Assembly: GCA_937872735.1 (NCBI GenBank)
Contig: CALMUD010000059.1
Span: 1 to 38,767, forward strand
Direction: 5' to 3'
DNA: 38,767 bases
Origin: an uncultured Bacteroidales bacterium
GTDB taxonomy: Bacteria > Bacteroidota > Bacteroidia > Bacteroidales > Paludibacteraceae
Positions 9,601 to 17,725 of the stretch are shown here, in pieces. Position 1 is the stretch's first letter, and each line of letters starts with the position of its first letter. The position numbers were made by a program, and so were the translations under genes. The notes below the pieces were generated by a model. It did no database searches, was not told the origin of the DNA, and saw only the letters and a program-made list of their open reading frames with translations.

Positions 9601-10644
9601 AAAATACAAGACCATGGAATGGGCATGACAGCCGAACGCAGCCAACACTTGTTTGACGGAGGAGAAATAACAAGCACCGAAGGAACTGAAAAGGAAAAAG
9701 GCTCTGGACTTGGACTGAAAATATGCCACAACTTCATAAGCAAAAACAAAGGCGACATTACAGTAAGCAGCGAAGAGGGAAAAGGCAGTACCTTCAGCAT
9801 TAGTCTGCCCAAAGGCACCCTAAGAAAACAAGCAAAAACGGCAGACCTGCCCGAATGCAAAGAAACGGAAGAGGAGAAAGAGGCCGAACAAAAGAATTTG
9901 CTGCTAGTAGATGACGACCCCGACCTGCTGGACTACCTGACTCTGATATTCCGCACTGAATATAACATAACCACTGCCCACAATGGAGCCGAAGCGCTGG
10001 AAATAGCAAAGACCACCCTACCCGACTTGATACTAAGCGATATGATGATGCCGGAAATGGACGGACAAGAGCTATGCAGCCGACTGAAGAGTGACCCTAT
10101 GACCCAGCACATACCCGTGCTGATACTGACCAGCAACGACACCAACGAAAGCCAGATAGAAAGTTTCAGGACCGGAGCGGACGACTACATAATAAAACCT
10201 TTCAACAAGGAAATATTACAGGCAAAACTGAGGACTGTACTTGAGAACCAGGAGCGACAGATGACACACTACCGCAACTTGCTGCTGAAACTGAAGCCTG
10301 GCGAACTGCCACAAAGCAAAGACGACACTTTTATGCAAAAAGTGAACGAAGTGATAAAAGTCAATGTGGGTAACGAAAACTTCACGGTAGAAACTTTGGC
10401 CGACCAAACAGCCATGAGTCGTATGCAATTATTCAGAAAATTCAAGGCTATAGCTGGTTGCACCCCTTCTGAATACATCAGACAATACAGAATGCTGTAT
10501 GCCGCCCAACTGTTGGAAAAACACAGCATGAACATTCAGGAAATAGCGTATGCAGTAGGATTCAGTGACCCCAAATATTTCAGCAACTGTTTCTCCGACA
10601 AATTTGGAATGACCCCTACCCAATATGCAAAAGAACATAAATAA
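6697..10644 (+). CDS. Hybrid two-component system regulator (HTCS) 1
   Basis: A 1315-residue one-protein signalling system. Order: signal peptide (1-25); a periplasmic two-propeller sensor with repeated LWxGT/LWI-type blades (about 30-670); a Y_Y_Y domain (about 680-735); a transmembrane helix after PPWWATWWFRG (about 745-768); a coiled coil; HisKA with phospho-His826 in AHDLRNP; HATPase with GSGLGLKI; a receiver with VDDDPD and phospho-Asp1115 in LSDMMMPEMDG, a conserved Thr in ILTSND and Lys in IKPF; and an AraC-type DNA-binding domain with EIAYAVGFSDPKYFS (last 100 residues). All signalling residues are intact. HTCS proteins normally sense an oligosaccharide in the periplasm and switch on the neighbouring polysaccharide genes. 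It is closely related to the next HTCS along its whole length, so the pair arose by duplication. Ligand unknown; pectin or glucan fragments are plausible from context. Confidence 0.95.
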   Translation: MKKNMITKLLAYGISLLMAVTTVCGSNEYHFESISTPYKESISEMTEDHLGYIWLATDNGTIRYDGKQYTRYEVKNGNGQPSNNCIAIKEDSRHNLWVGTTSGLALLDRTHGYMRAYTINKKPDGIISIAEDADHTLWLLGYNALYHYNVRTHLCKTLPGKWGTRIAVTKTDVWAASETNGITLIDKHTLRHRTLTEGIGRHIFRLLATSDGNVAAGTIDDGVYLLNQQGKVLQHLSANQPNGFNSKNISALCESDKGTLWIGCISGNLAAYDLKKRQFVDIRQKYPQKIKANALTISSILYDSHHNLWLGTLGYWMLKRNQSDNLFSYASREQQPTITSFCEDANNRLWVGSDGNGYAPYDPMTGQSGNGSKKTIASLRRQGNQLWIASWGNGVIIKDTRTGQETKIKGLPGNGIHDALPVKGGAWIAIDYYGLVYYDQKTGKISSRLNSKLPVFSAKNPQFAMQLLQDSKGQIWAATSDGLCCWNGHSYYRYGYKDGHDQEILSVIEDHDHQIWFISKRNGLNKVDEKHQTFINYNTRYRLPNELKSMEEDRHGNLWICSSDHLFCISHNTHIVHDYALNNVLGNDAFNTRAFYIDQKGTIYAGATGGVLTVHSEKIPPVAARQQVTLTSFNIYNQRQEAAENGILTKDISLIDELELGYEQKIFSFGFQCINYDQSEQLEYYYKLEGLSDTWIKADPTQTATFSGLKWGTYHLDVKAVTSSGEVGHLSHPLKLVILPPWWATWWFRGIMALLVLIAFHAITRYRIQYIEHQRQRLSQQVSERTQELAQRNEEITQQKQNLEKKNEELDEALKTKDRIMSVIAHDLRNPMTIVTGMLELLRRDKEVNQSANLSKQVGTVSHAASHLQNEMENLLQWVRMKGDAILYAPHDVYLNTLVADNIQLLQDLLQQKEISINLSDSSQTSAYCDDRMIATVIRDLLQNAIKFSQRKSEIEILLSETENQIILKIQDHGMGMTAERSQHLFDGGEITSTEGTEKEKGSGLGLKICHNFISKNKGDITVSSEEGKGSTFSISLPKGTLRKQAKTADLPECKETEEEKEAEQKNLLLVDDDPDLLDYLTLIFRTEYNITTAHNGAEALEIAKTTLPDLILSDMMMPEMDGQELCSRLKSDPMTQHIPVLILTSNDTNESQIESFRTGADDYIIKPFNKEILQAKLRTVLENQERQMTHYRNLLLKLKPGELPQSKDDTFMQKVNEVIKVNVGNENFTVETLADQTAMSRMQLFRKFKAIAGCTPSEYIRQYRMLYAAQLLEKHSMNIQEIAYAVGFSDPKYFSNCFSDKFGMTPTQYAKEHK

Positions 10645-10701
10645 TTATCACCCTCATGTAGATGCCAGACTTGGATGCAGAGAGGTAATATGGAACGCAA
10701 T

Positions 10702-10785
10702 GTTACAAAATAGCCTCTATTAAGTTACAAAATACCCCCCTGCAAAAGCAACATTATAGTTTACTTTGCGCATCACACAAAGTAA
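10702..10785 (+). promoter_or_regulatory. Promoter and candidate HTCS operator before HTCS 2
   Basis: Two identical GTTACAAAATA copies start at 10702 and 10724 (22 bp apart). The second starts 37 bp before TTACTTTGCG (10761), a -7-like element one base off TAnnTTTG. The element at 14942-15010 has the same 22 and 37 bp distances and the same TTACTTTGCG. In addition TTACTTTG (10761-10768) is inverted as CAAAGTAA (10778-10785), straddling the expected transcription start. Confidence 0.55.
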
Positions 10786-10852
10786 GGGTTTCGATTGTCA
10801 TTTTAGCAAAAACAGACATCACACATTAAAGTATAAATAGACTACAACTTAA

Positions 10853-10909
10853 ATGAGAAACCGGATGAGAAACCCCATCCGGTTTTTTTATATAAAAATA
10901 CAGATATGA
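10853..10909 (+). CDS. Possible 18-codon leader peptide before HTCS 2
   Basis: ATG at 10853 opens a frame reading MRNRMRNPIRFFYIKIQI. Its TGA (10907-10909) overlaps the ATG of the HTCS gene (10906). The frame spans the whole terminator hairpin at 10858-10889. Translation would carry a ribosome through the hairpin and hand over to the HTCS start. Such a short frame could be chance; no strong ribosome site is seen. Confidence 0.3.
   Translation: MRNRMRNPIRFFYIKIQI
10858..10889 (+). terminator. Terminator or attenuator 16 bases before HTCS 2
   Basis: AAACCGGATG (10858-10867) pairs with CATCCGGTTT (10876-10885) and seven T end the structure. It lies downstream of the probable HTCS 2 promoter at 10761 and only 16 bases before the start codon. 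It may simply end HTCS 1 transcripts, but any transcript from 10761 must also pass through it. Confidence 0.75.
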
Positions 10910-13900
10910 AAAAAATACAATACATACTCATTACGCTACTGATAGAATCATTCATTGGCCACAATTGCTATGGAATAGAATTTGAATCTATCAAGAATCC
11001 ATACAAGGACGCCATAATACAAATGGAAGAAGACCAGCTTGGATATATGTGGATAGCTACCGACAATGGAATGATACGCTATGACGGAAAAAAATATACC
11101 AGATACAGCCAAACCGATCCAACCCCAAAACACCTGCCAAGCAACCTATGTCTAGCAATAGCAAATGATTATAAAAACAGAACATGGGTAGGGACCTCGG
11201 GGGGACTTTCAGTATATGAAGAAAAGTCAGGGCAATTTGAGCCTATAAAAATCGGGAAGAATAACGACGGTATAAGAGATATAAAAGAAGATACAGACCA
11301 TACACTATGGCTACTGGGATACAATGGACTATACCATTATAACCCTGACAACGGACAAACAAAAGAGATAAGGGGAATAGAGGGAATAAGAATCTGTATT
11401 GACAAAAAAAACATTTGGGTATCGTCAGAAGAGAACGGCATTACCATTATAGACAAACGGACAAAAAAACGCAGACAAGTCAAAGGTATCAGTCCACACC
11501 AGTTCCGACTATTAACCACAAGTAACGGATACATAATTGCAGGCTCTGCCAACGATGGAGTATACATACTAAACAGTCAAGGATTGGTAATGCAACACTT
11601 GACAGCAAACAGACCCAACGGATTCAACAGTAACAACATCAGTTCGCTATGCGAATGGAACGGACATTTGCTTATAGGCTGTATCAATGGGAATTTGGCC
11701 TCATACAACCTAAAAACCGGAAATTTTGAAAAAAAAGAATTGACAACGCCCGTTGGAATTGACAATAACTCACTAACAATCAGTAGTATAATAGCAGACA
11801 AGCATCACAATTTATGGATTGGGACACTCCGTCATGGCATCATAAAAACATACCAAAAGGGGAAAATATTCAGATATATCCGCAACAAGGGACAGAAAGC
11901 GATGACAAGTTTCTGCAACGATGGGAAAGGAAACCTGTGGGCTGGCAGCGACGGCAACGGATTATACATTATAACAGGAGAAAAAAGTTTGACAACAAAC
12001 TACAATCAAGGTCAGGCAATACCCCACATCCGATATAGAGAGTGTGAACTATGGATAGCCAACTGGGGAAACGGAGTAACAATAAAAGAACAAAACAGCC
12101 GCAAGGAGCAACAAATAAAAAACCTGCCAGGAAACGGAGTTCATGATGTACTGCCTGTAAAAGGAGGAGCATGGATAGCCATAGACCACTATGGGCTGGT
12201 ATATTATGACAGACGGACCAACAGCACCCTCTACGCAAAAAACAGCAAGATTCCTGTATTTAATACGAGATGGGGACAATTTCCGACTCAACTGATGCAA
12301 GACCATAAAGGCCGAATATGGGCAGCCACAAGCGACGGCCTATGCTGCTGGGACGGACATACCTACAAAAAATATGGATATAAAAATGGAATAGACCAAG
12401 AAACCATAACAATGATGGAAGACCATCTACACCGCATCTGGTTTATAAGTAAACGCAATGGCCTAAACCTGCTTGACGAAAAAAAAGCCAAGTACATAAA
12501 CTTCAATCAGCGATACAGACTGCCAGATGGACTAAAATCGATGACGGAAGATAAAAAGGGAAACTTATGGATATGCAGCAGTGACCGAATATACTGCATC
12601 AATCCAAGCAAAGGCATCAGCCTGGAATATCCTCTGGCATCGGAAATCGGTGACGACTCATTTTACCCAAGTGCCCTATATATAGGCCAAAACGGCATGC
12701 TATATGCTGGCACCACATTCGGAATGTTGACCATCAATCTGCCACAACTGAACGAGACTCCTCAAAGACAAGCGGTAACACTTACCGCACTACACATCAA
12801 CAACGAGAAGCAGGAAGAAAAAAACATCGACATAACAGGGAGCGACACCATCACACTAAAGCACGATGAAAAACATTTTGCCATAGAATTCAACTGCATC
12901 AACAACGAACAGCCTGAAATAATAAACTACTACTACAGACTGGACGGTCTATCGAAAGAATGGACAAAAGCGGATGACAATCAGGAAGCCTCATTCACAG
13001 GGCTGAATGCGGGAGAATACCAAATAGAGGTAAAAGCCCTGACATATAGTGGTGAAATTGGGCAGTTAACTCACAATGTCACCCTAATAATATTGCCTCC
13101 ATGGTGGGAAACCTGGTGGTTCAGAAGCCTAACAGCTCTTGTACTGGCAACCATCATCTGTCTATTGATAAAATACAAGACTCTAAAAATAGAAAAACAG
13201 AAGGAAAAGCTGAGCCTACTGGTAACAGAAAGAACCCAACAATTATCCATACAAAACGGAGAAATAACACGACAAAAACAAGACCTGGAAAAAAAGAACG
13301 CAGAATTGGATGAAGTAATCAGCACCAAAGACCGGATAATGTCGGTAATAGCCCACGACCTGCGCAACCCAGTAACCGTAGTAGCTGGAATGCTGGAACT
13401 GCTAAACAGCGACAAACGTGTAATATCCGAACCAAATTTAAGCCAACAAATATGTTGCATGAACAAGGCGGCACACCATCTGCAAAATGAAATGGAGAAC
13501 CTATTGCAATGGGTAAGAATGAAAGGCGACAAAATATTGTACGCCCCCACCGACGTACAATTATACACTCTGGTAACAGACAGCTTACAATTGCTGCAAG
13601 AGAGCATAAAAAACAAGAAACTGGAAGTGAAGATGACAGATTACAGCCAAACATCGACCTACTGTGATGAAAGAATGATTGCCACAACCATAAGAAATGT
13701 GATACAAAACGCCATCAAATTTTCAAAAAGAGCATCCTGCATAGAAATCACAATAAACGAAGACGACACAAACACCACACTGGAAATAAAAGACCATGGC
13801 GTGGGGATGTCAGCAGAACGCTGCCAGCAGGTACAGACTGAAGATAACCTGTATAGCACTGAAGGCACCGAAAAAGAGAAAGGCACGGGACTAGGACTGA

Positions 13901-14841
13901 AAATAAGCCAAAACTTTGTATCAAAGAACAAAGGTTGGCTAAACATAATAAGCGAAGAAGGACAAGGGTGCACAGTCAATATAGTTCTGCCCAAAGGCAG
14001 CATAAAGAAAGAGAACAAAAACGAAGAATCCTCCTACCAACAAGAAAACAAAGAATATGACAACGATGAGCAAAATCGCAAAATAATATTGATAGCCGAC
14101 GACGACCAAGACCTGCTGAACTATCTGACGCTTCTGTTCAAAGAGGATTATGAGGTACATACAGCAAATAATGGCACAGAAGCAATAAAAGAGGCCCAAG
14201 AAACACTGCCTGACATAGTACTTAGCGACATGATGATGCCTGAAATGAACGGAATGGAATTATGCAAAAGGCTTAAAAGCGAGCCTCTTACGCAACACAT
14301 TCCTGTACTGATACTAACCAGCAACGACACGGCAGAGATGCAGATTGAAAGTCTTGAAACGGGAGCGGATGACTACATCACAAAACCATTCAATAAAGAA
14401 GTTTTGAAAGCAAAACTACGAAGTGTGATACAAAACAACGAACGAAAATTACAATATTACCGCGGCCAATGGCTTAACCTGAAGCCTGGAGAATTGCCAA
14501 CAAGCAAAGAAGATGCATTCATGACAAAAATAGACGGTCTGATAAAAGAAAACATATCCAGCGAGAAACTGACAGTAGACTACATTGCCGACAAAACAGC
14601 CCTAAGCAGGATGCAACTATTCCGCAAAGTGAAAGCGATAACCAGATGTGCCCCTTCTGAATATATAAAACAATACAGACTGCAATATGCCGCACAACTT
14701 ATAGAACGCCACAGCATGGACATACAAGAAGTAGCCTATGCCGTAGGATTCAGCGACCCGAAATATTTCAGTCTCTGTTTTTCAGAAAAATTCAAAATGG
14801 CTCCAAGCCTATATGCCAAAAAGCACAACAACAAAGAATAA
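10906..14841 (+). CDS. Hybrid two-component system regulator (HTCS) 2
   Basis: A 1311-residue paralogue of the upstream HTCS with the same order: signal peptide, periplasmic beta-propeller sensor with blades such as LWIGT and LWAGSDGNG, Y_Y_Y domain, transmembrane helix after PPWWETWWFRS, HisKA (phospho-His817 in AHDLRNP), HATPase (GTGLGLKI), receiver (phospho-Asp1108 in LSDMMMPEMNG, ILTSND, ITKPF) and AraC-type HTH (EVAYAVGFSDPKYFS). All key residues are intact, so both copies should work. The codons look richer in A and T than those of HTCS 1, though this was judged by eye. The kinase, receiver and HTH regions are more alike between the two than the propellers, as expected if ligand specificity has diverged. 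Its promoter has repeats in common with the promoter at 14942, which suggests that this or the other HTCS controls both. A terminator directly precedes the start codon. Confidence 0.95.
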   Translation: MKKIQYILITLLIESFIGHNCYGIEFESIKNPYKDAIIQMEEDQLGYMWIATDNGMIRYDGKKYTRYSQTDPTPKHLPSNLCLAIANDYKNRTWVGTSGGLSVYEEKSGQFEPIKIGKNNDGIRDIKEDTDHTLWLLGYNGLYHYNPDNGQTKEIRGIEGIRICIDKKNIWVSSEENGITIIDKRTKKRRQVKGISPHQFRLLTTSNGYIIAGSANDGVYILNSQGLVMQHLTANRPNGFNSNNISSLCEWNGHLLIGCINGNLASYNLKTGNFEKKELTTPVGIDNNSLTISSIIADKHHNLWIGTLRHGIIKTYQKGKIFRYIRNKGQKAMTSFCNDGKGNLWAGSDGNGLYIITGEKSLTTNYNQGQAIPHIRYRECELWIANWGNGVTIKEQNSRKEQQIKNLPGNGVHDVLPVKGGAWIAIDHYGLVYYDRRTNSTLYAKNSKIPVFNTRWGQFPTQLMQDHKGRIWAATSDGLCCWDGHTYKKYGYKNGIDQETITMMEDHLHRIWFISKRNGLNLLDEKKAKYINFNQRYRLPDGLKSMTEDKKGNLWICSSDRIYCINPSKGISLEYPLASEIGDDSFYPSALYIGQNGMLYAGTTFGMLTINLPQLNETPQRQAVTLTALHINNEKQEEKNIDITGSDTITLKHDEKHFAIEFNCINNEQPEIINYYYRLDGLSKEWTKADDNQEASFTGLNAGEYQIEVKALTYSGEIGQLTHNVTLIILPPWWETWWFRSLTALVLATIICLLIKYKTLKIEKQKEKLSLLVTERTQQLSIQNGEITRQKQDLEKKNAELDEVISTKDRIMSVIAHDLRNPVTVVAGMLELLNSDKRVISEPNLSQQICCMNKAAHHLQNEMENLLQWVRMKGDKILYAPTDVQLYTLVTDSLQLLQESIKNKKLEVKMTDYSQTSTYCDERMIATTIRNVIQNAIKFSKRASCIEITINEDDTNTTLEIKDHGVGMSAERCQQVQTEDNLYSTEGTEKEKGTGLGLKISQNFVSKNKGWLNIISEEGQGCTVNIVLPKGSIKKENKNEESSYQQENKEYDNDEQNRKIILIADDDQDLLNYLTLLFKEDYEVHTANNGTEAIKEAQETLPDIVLSDMMMPEMNGMELCKRLKSEPLTQHIPVLILTSNDTAEMQIESLETGADDYITKPFNKEVLKAKLRSVIQNNERKLQYYRGQWLNLKPGELPTSKEDAFMTKIDGLIKENISSEKLTVDYIADKTALSRMQLFRKVKAITRCAPSEYIKQYRLQYAAQLIERHSMDIQEVAYAVGFSDPKYFSLCFSEKFKMAPSLYAKKHNNKE

Positions 14842-14862
14842 GGGGAAACACATAAATAGCAG

Positions 14863-14900
14863 AAACCGCCGTAAAGTCAGTCTTTACGGCGGTTTTCGCG
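14863..14900 (+). terminator. Rho-independent terminator after HTCS 2
   Basis: AAACCGCCGTAAAG (14863-14876) pairs perfectly with CTTTACGGCGGTTT (14882-14895) across TCAGT. Confidence 0.85.
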
Positions 14901-14916
14901 TTCATGATGTGACATT

Positions 14917-15010
14917 GTTACCCCATATATGTTCACCCGATGTTACCAGAACATGATGCAAAAGTTACCAGATTGACCAATAACAACAGGCAAAAAGCAA
15001 TTACTTTGCG
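14917..15010 (+). promoter_or_regulatory. Promoter and candidate HTCS operator before first GH5 pair
   Basis: GTTACC occurs at 14917, 14942 and 14964. The last two, both GTTACCAGA, are 22 bp apart, and the third lies 37 bp before TTACTTTGCG (15001). This repeats exactly the spacing found upstream of HTCS 2. The middle copy sits in a small palindrome, ATGTT-ACCAG-AACAT. The likely role is binding of an AraC-type HTCS output domain as a dimer on two helical turns. Confidence 0.6.
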
Positions 15011-15096
15011 ACAGACGAAAACGAAAATCGGGTCATGACAAGGCCAAGAGGATTAAGATTGATACCAAAAAACACAAGCAACCAAATAAAAAAGAT

Positions 15097-15621
15097 ATGC
15101 AACGAATGCGAATCATGAAGCTCCTACCCATCCTATTGGTGAGCAGTATGAGCAGCTCCGCCTACGCAGGGAGCAAATTCTACGTAGAACAAAAAAGCGG
15201 GACCGACAACAAATACACAGAAAACACCCCGACTCTGATAGCTATAAAAGGAGACAAATCGGGAACTACTTATGAGTTGTCGTCAGTACAAAAAATACTC
15301 ATAGACAATCAGACACAGACCGACAAAACAGGAAGCACCTGCATCCTATTCAGCAAAGGAGCCTGGGAAGAAAGCGGAATAACACAACAGATAGCAGACA
15401 AAGAAGATCAGCTCTATATATACCCTAACCCGGTAGAGACAAGTCTCAACATTTACGGAGTAAAAAAAGGAGATGACATTATAATCTACAATCTGCTGGG
15501 CAACCTGGTAAAACAGGTAAAAGCAGGAGGAGATCAGGTTGAAATAAACATAAGCGATTTATCCAAAGGAATATACATCGTGAAAATTGGAAACAAAGTG
15601 GTAAAAATCAGCAAGAAATAA
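15097..15621 (+). CDS. Small secreted protein with T9SS type A sorting domain (partner of GH5-1)
   Basis: A 174-residue protein with a signal peptide (ending AYAG near 25), a KFYVEQKSGT and GTTYELSSVQKILI motif region (27-70), a CILFSKGAWEES linker, and a type A sorting domain (about 104-174: DQLYIYPNPVETSLNIYG...DLSKGIYIVKIGNKVVKI). No catalytic domain is seen. It is clearly paralogous to the protein at 17196: the linker, sorting domain and motif all align. The GH5 gene starts 18 bases after its stop. The start could also be the ATG at 15115, which gives a shorter signal peptide (MKLLPILLVSS). It is probably exported through the T9SS; a role in carrying or anchoring the GH5 enzyme is inference. 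Confidence 0.82.
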   Translation: MQRMRIMKLLPILLVSSMSSSAYAGSKFYVEQKSGTDNKYTENTPTLIAIKGDKSGTTYELSSVQKILIDNQTQTDKTGSTCILFSKGAWEESGITQQIADKEDQLYIYPNPVETSLNIYGVKKGDDIIIYNLLGNLVKQVKAGGDQVEINISDLSKGIYIVKIGNKVVKISKK

Positions 15622-15639
15622 AAACAAAAATATACGATT

Positions 15640-16932
15640 ATGATTAAAAGATTATTGACAGCCATCCTGTTTGTGATGGCATATCTGTCAGCGACAACCG
15701 CACAGACTCACTTCTACGTATGGCAAAAAGATGGAACCGTGACTCCATTTGAAATAAGCACAGTAGACAGCATCAGTTTCACACCAAAATCATCCAGTCC
15801 AGTCAATCCTGGCGGAGATGCAAAAGATCAGATGCCATCGGACGCCAAAACATTGGCCAGCAAAATTTATTTAGGATGGAACATCGGAAATACACTTGAC
15901 TGTCCAGGCAGCGAGACCGCATGGGGCAATCCTGCCGTAACCCAATCGCTGATAGATGCAGTAAAGAATGCCGGATTCAACGCCGTGCGTATACCATGCG
16001 CCTGGGACAACGGACACGCAACCAACGGGACAATAGATGCCAATTGGCTGAAACGAGTAAAAGAAGTAATAGACTATTGCTATAAAGACAATATGTATGT
16101 GATACTGAACATACATTGGGATGGCGGATGGCTGGAAAACCACTGCACCACCAGCGATGACGTGGACGGTATAACCGCAAAACAGAAAAGCTACTGGACA
16201 CAAATAGCCAACTATTTTGCCAACTACGACGAGCATCTATTATTTGCAGGATGCAACGAGCCTGCTGTAGACAATGCAGAGAAGATGACCGTTCTGATGA
16301 AATACGACCAAGCCTTTGTTGATGCTGTACGCGCCACTGGAGGCAAAAACTACTACCGCAACCTGATAGTACAAGGTCCTGTGGCTGACCCTGAAAAGAC
16401 GCTCAGTTATATGCCAAATATGCCTACAGACCCAGTCAGCAACCGACTGATGCTGGAAGTACACTTCTACCAGCCATGGAACTTCTGCGGTGAAGACAAA
16501 GACGAATCTTGGGGCAAGATGGCATACTTCTGGGGCTCTCCATATAACAATCAAGCCAATATAGACGGAACCAACCGAAACTCAACATGGGGCGACGAAA
16601 GTTACATGAACACATTATTCGGAAAACTGAAGTCACAATATGTTGACAAGGGCTACCCTATCATATTAGGAGAGTTCGGAGCCATACGCAGAGACAATCT
16701 GAAGAGCACCAGCTACTGGGAGACACACAACAAAAGTCGCCAATATTATGACGAGAAAGCTGTGGAATATGGCAAGAACAACGGAATGGTACCATTCTAT
16801 TGGGATAACGGTGGCTCAAACGGTAGCTATCAGAATTTTTGCCTCTTCGACCGCAGTTCGTACTCAATCATAGACCAATATGTGATGGACGGACTAAAAG
16901 AAGGTGCCGAGAAAGGAAAATATCCATTCTGA
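15640..16932 (+). CDS. Secreted GH5 endoglucanase-type glycoside hydrolase 1
   Basis: A 430-residue enzyme with a signal peptide (to about residue 22, TTAQ), the motif HFYVWQKDGTVTPF...VDSISF (about 24-48), a short Pro/Gly/Ser linker, and one GH5 (beta/alpha)8 barrel (about 65-430). The barrel begins GWNIGNTLDCPG with AWGNP, the pattern of subfamily GH5_4 (endo-beta-1,4-glucanases and xyloglucanases). FNAVRIPCAW, HWDGGW and the acid/base Glu207 in GCNEP follow, then the nucleophile Glu345 in ILGEFG. All catalytic residues are intact. No sorting domain, carbohydrate-binding module or lipobox is present. The enzyme ends in EGAEKGKYPF, nearly the same end as the second GH5 enzyme (EGKYPF), so it is not truncated. 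It forms a tight unit with the small protein upstream. Confidence 0.9.
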   Translation: MIKRLLTAILFVMAYLSATTAQTHFYVWQKDGTVTPFEISTVDSISFTPKSSSPVNPGGDAKDQMPSDAKTLASKIYLGWNIGNTLDCPGSETAWGNPAVTQSLIDAVKNAGFNAVRIPCAWDNGHATNGTIDANWLKRVKEVIDYCYKDNMYVILNIHWDGGWLENHCTTSDDVDGITAKQKSYWTQIANYFANYDEHLLFAGCNEPAVDNAEKMTVLMKYDQAFVDAVRATGGKNYYRNLIVQGPVADPEKTLSYMPNMPTDPVSNRLMLEVHFYQPWNFCGEDKDESWGKMAYFWGSPYNNQANIDGTNRNSTWGDESYMNTLFGKLKSQYVDKGYPIILGEFGAIRRDNLKSTSYWETHNKSRQYYDEKAVEYGKNNGMVPFYWDNGGSNGSYQNFCLFDRSSYSIIDQYVMDGLKEGAEKGKYPF

Positions 16933-17026
16933 AAAAGGGACCGGACAACAGAAAAAGAAGTAATAAAACAGATATAAATTTGTAATAATGTGTGTTTATA
17001 ACCTATCATAATTGATGAAAAAAAGG

Positions 17027-17057
17027 AAGCCCAGGAATAAAATCCTGGGCTTTTTTA
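17027..17057 (+). terminator. Rho-independent terminator after GH5-1
   Basis: AAGCCCAGGA (17027-17036) pairs with TCCTGGGCTT (17043-17052) and a T-run follows. It separates the two small-protein/GH5 pairs into independent units. Confidence 0.9.
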
Positions 17058-17195
17058 TTGTTCTTGTTACCATCGTCTGGAATCTCTGTTTTTTGCAAAA
17101 ATAATCCTAGTATTTGAAAAATAAATGCAGCCATTATACATAACAAACAAGTAATTTAGCGGCAACACGAAATAAAAGAAAAAACACACGACAAC

Positions 17196-17714
17196 ATGAA
17201 AGACAAGAAATGGATGATACCCTTGGCTCTATTGTGCATGGGTAGCAGCAGCCTTGCTGGCAACAAGTTCTATGTTTACCAAAAGCAGGGAACCAGCAAC
17301 AGCTATAACGAATCGACCAAGACGCTCATCAACATCAAGGCCGACAATAATGGAACCACGTATGCGCTATCGGCCGTACAGAAAATAGTGATAAACACAC
17401 CTTCGGAGACTGACAAAGAGGGAGGAACCTGCATACTGTTCAGCACTGGAGCATGGAAAAATACCAGCGGGGTAAACCAACAGACTGCAGACCCAGATGA
17501 CCAAGTATTTGTCTATCCCAATCCAGTGAAAGAGAATCTGAGCATAGGAGGCTTGACCAAGGGAGAAACAGTGCGGCTATACAACATGAATGGTGTATTG
17601 GTAAAAGAAGTGAACACCATAGACAACAGCCTGAACATGAATGTATCGGATCTGAACTCAGGCTTATTTCTGCTGAAGATAGGAAACAAAGTGATAAAAA
17701 TAAATAAGCAATAA
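17196..17714 (+). CDS. Small secreted protein with T9SS type A sorting domain (partner of GH5-2)
   Basis: A 172-residue paralogue of the protein at 15097: signal peptide (ending SSLAG near 22), KFYVYQKQGTSNSY and GTTYALSAVQKIVI motif region (24-67), CILFSTGAWKNTSG linker, and sorting domain (about 102-172: QVFVYPNPVKENLSIGG...DLNSGLFLLKIGNKVIKI). It has no enzymatic domain. Its stop is only 11 bases before the second GH5 gene. The likely -7 element is TAATTTAG at 17152, one base off consensus; one GTTACC site lies at 17066 but without the paired spacing seen before HTCS 2 and the 15097 gene. Repetition of the same pairing argues that the arrangement is functional rather than accidental. Confidence 0.82.
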   Translation: MKDKKWMIPLALLCMGSSSLAGNKFYVYQKQGTSNSYNESTKTLINIKADNNGTTYALSAVQKIVINTPSETDKEGGTCILFSTGAWKNTSGVNQQTADPDDQVFVYPNPVKENLSIGGLTKGETVRLYNMNGVLVKEVNTIDNSLNMNVSDLNSGLFLLKIGNKVIKINKQ

Positions 17715-17725
17715 ACACACACGTT

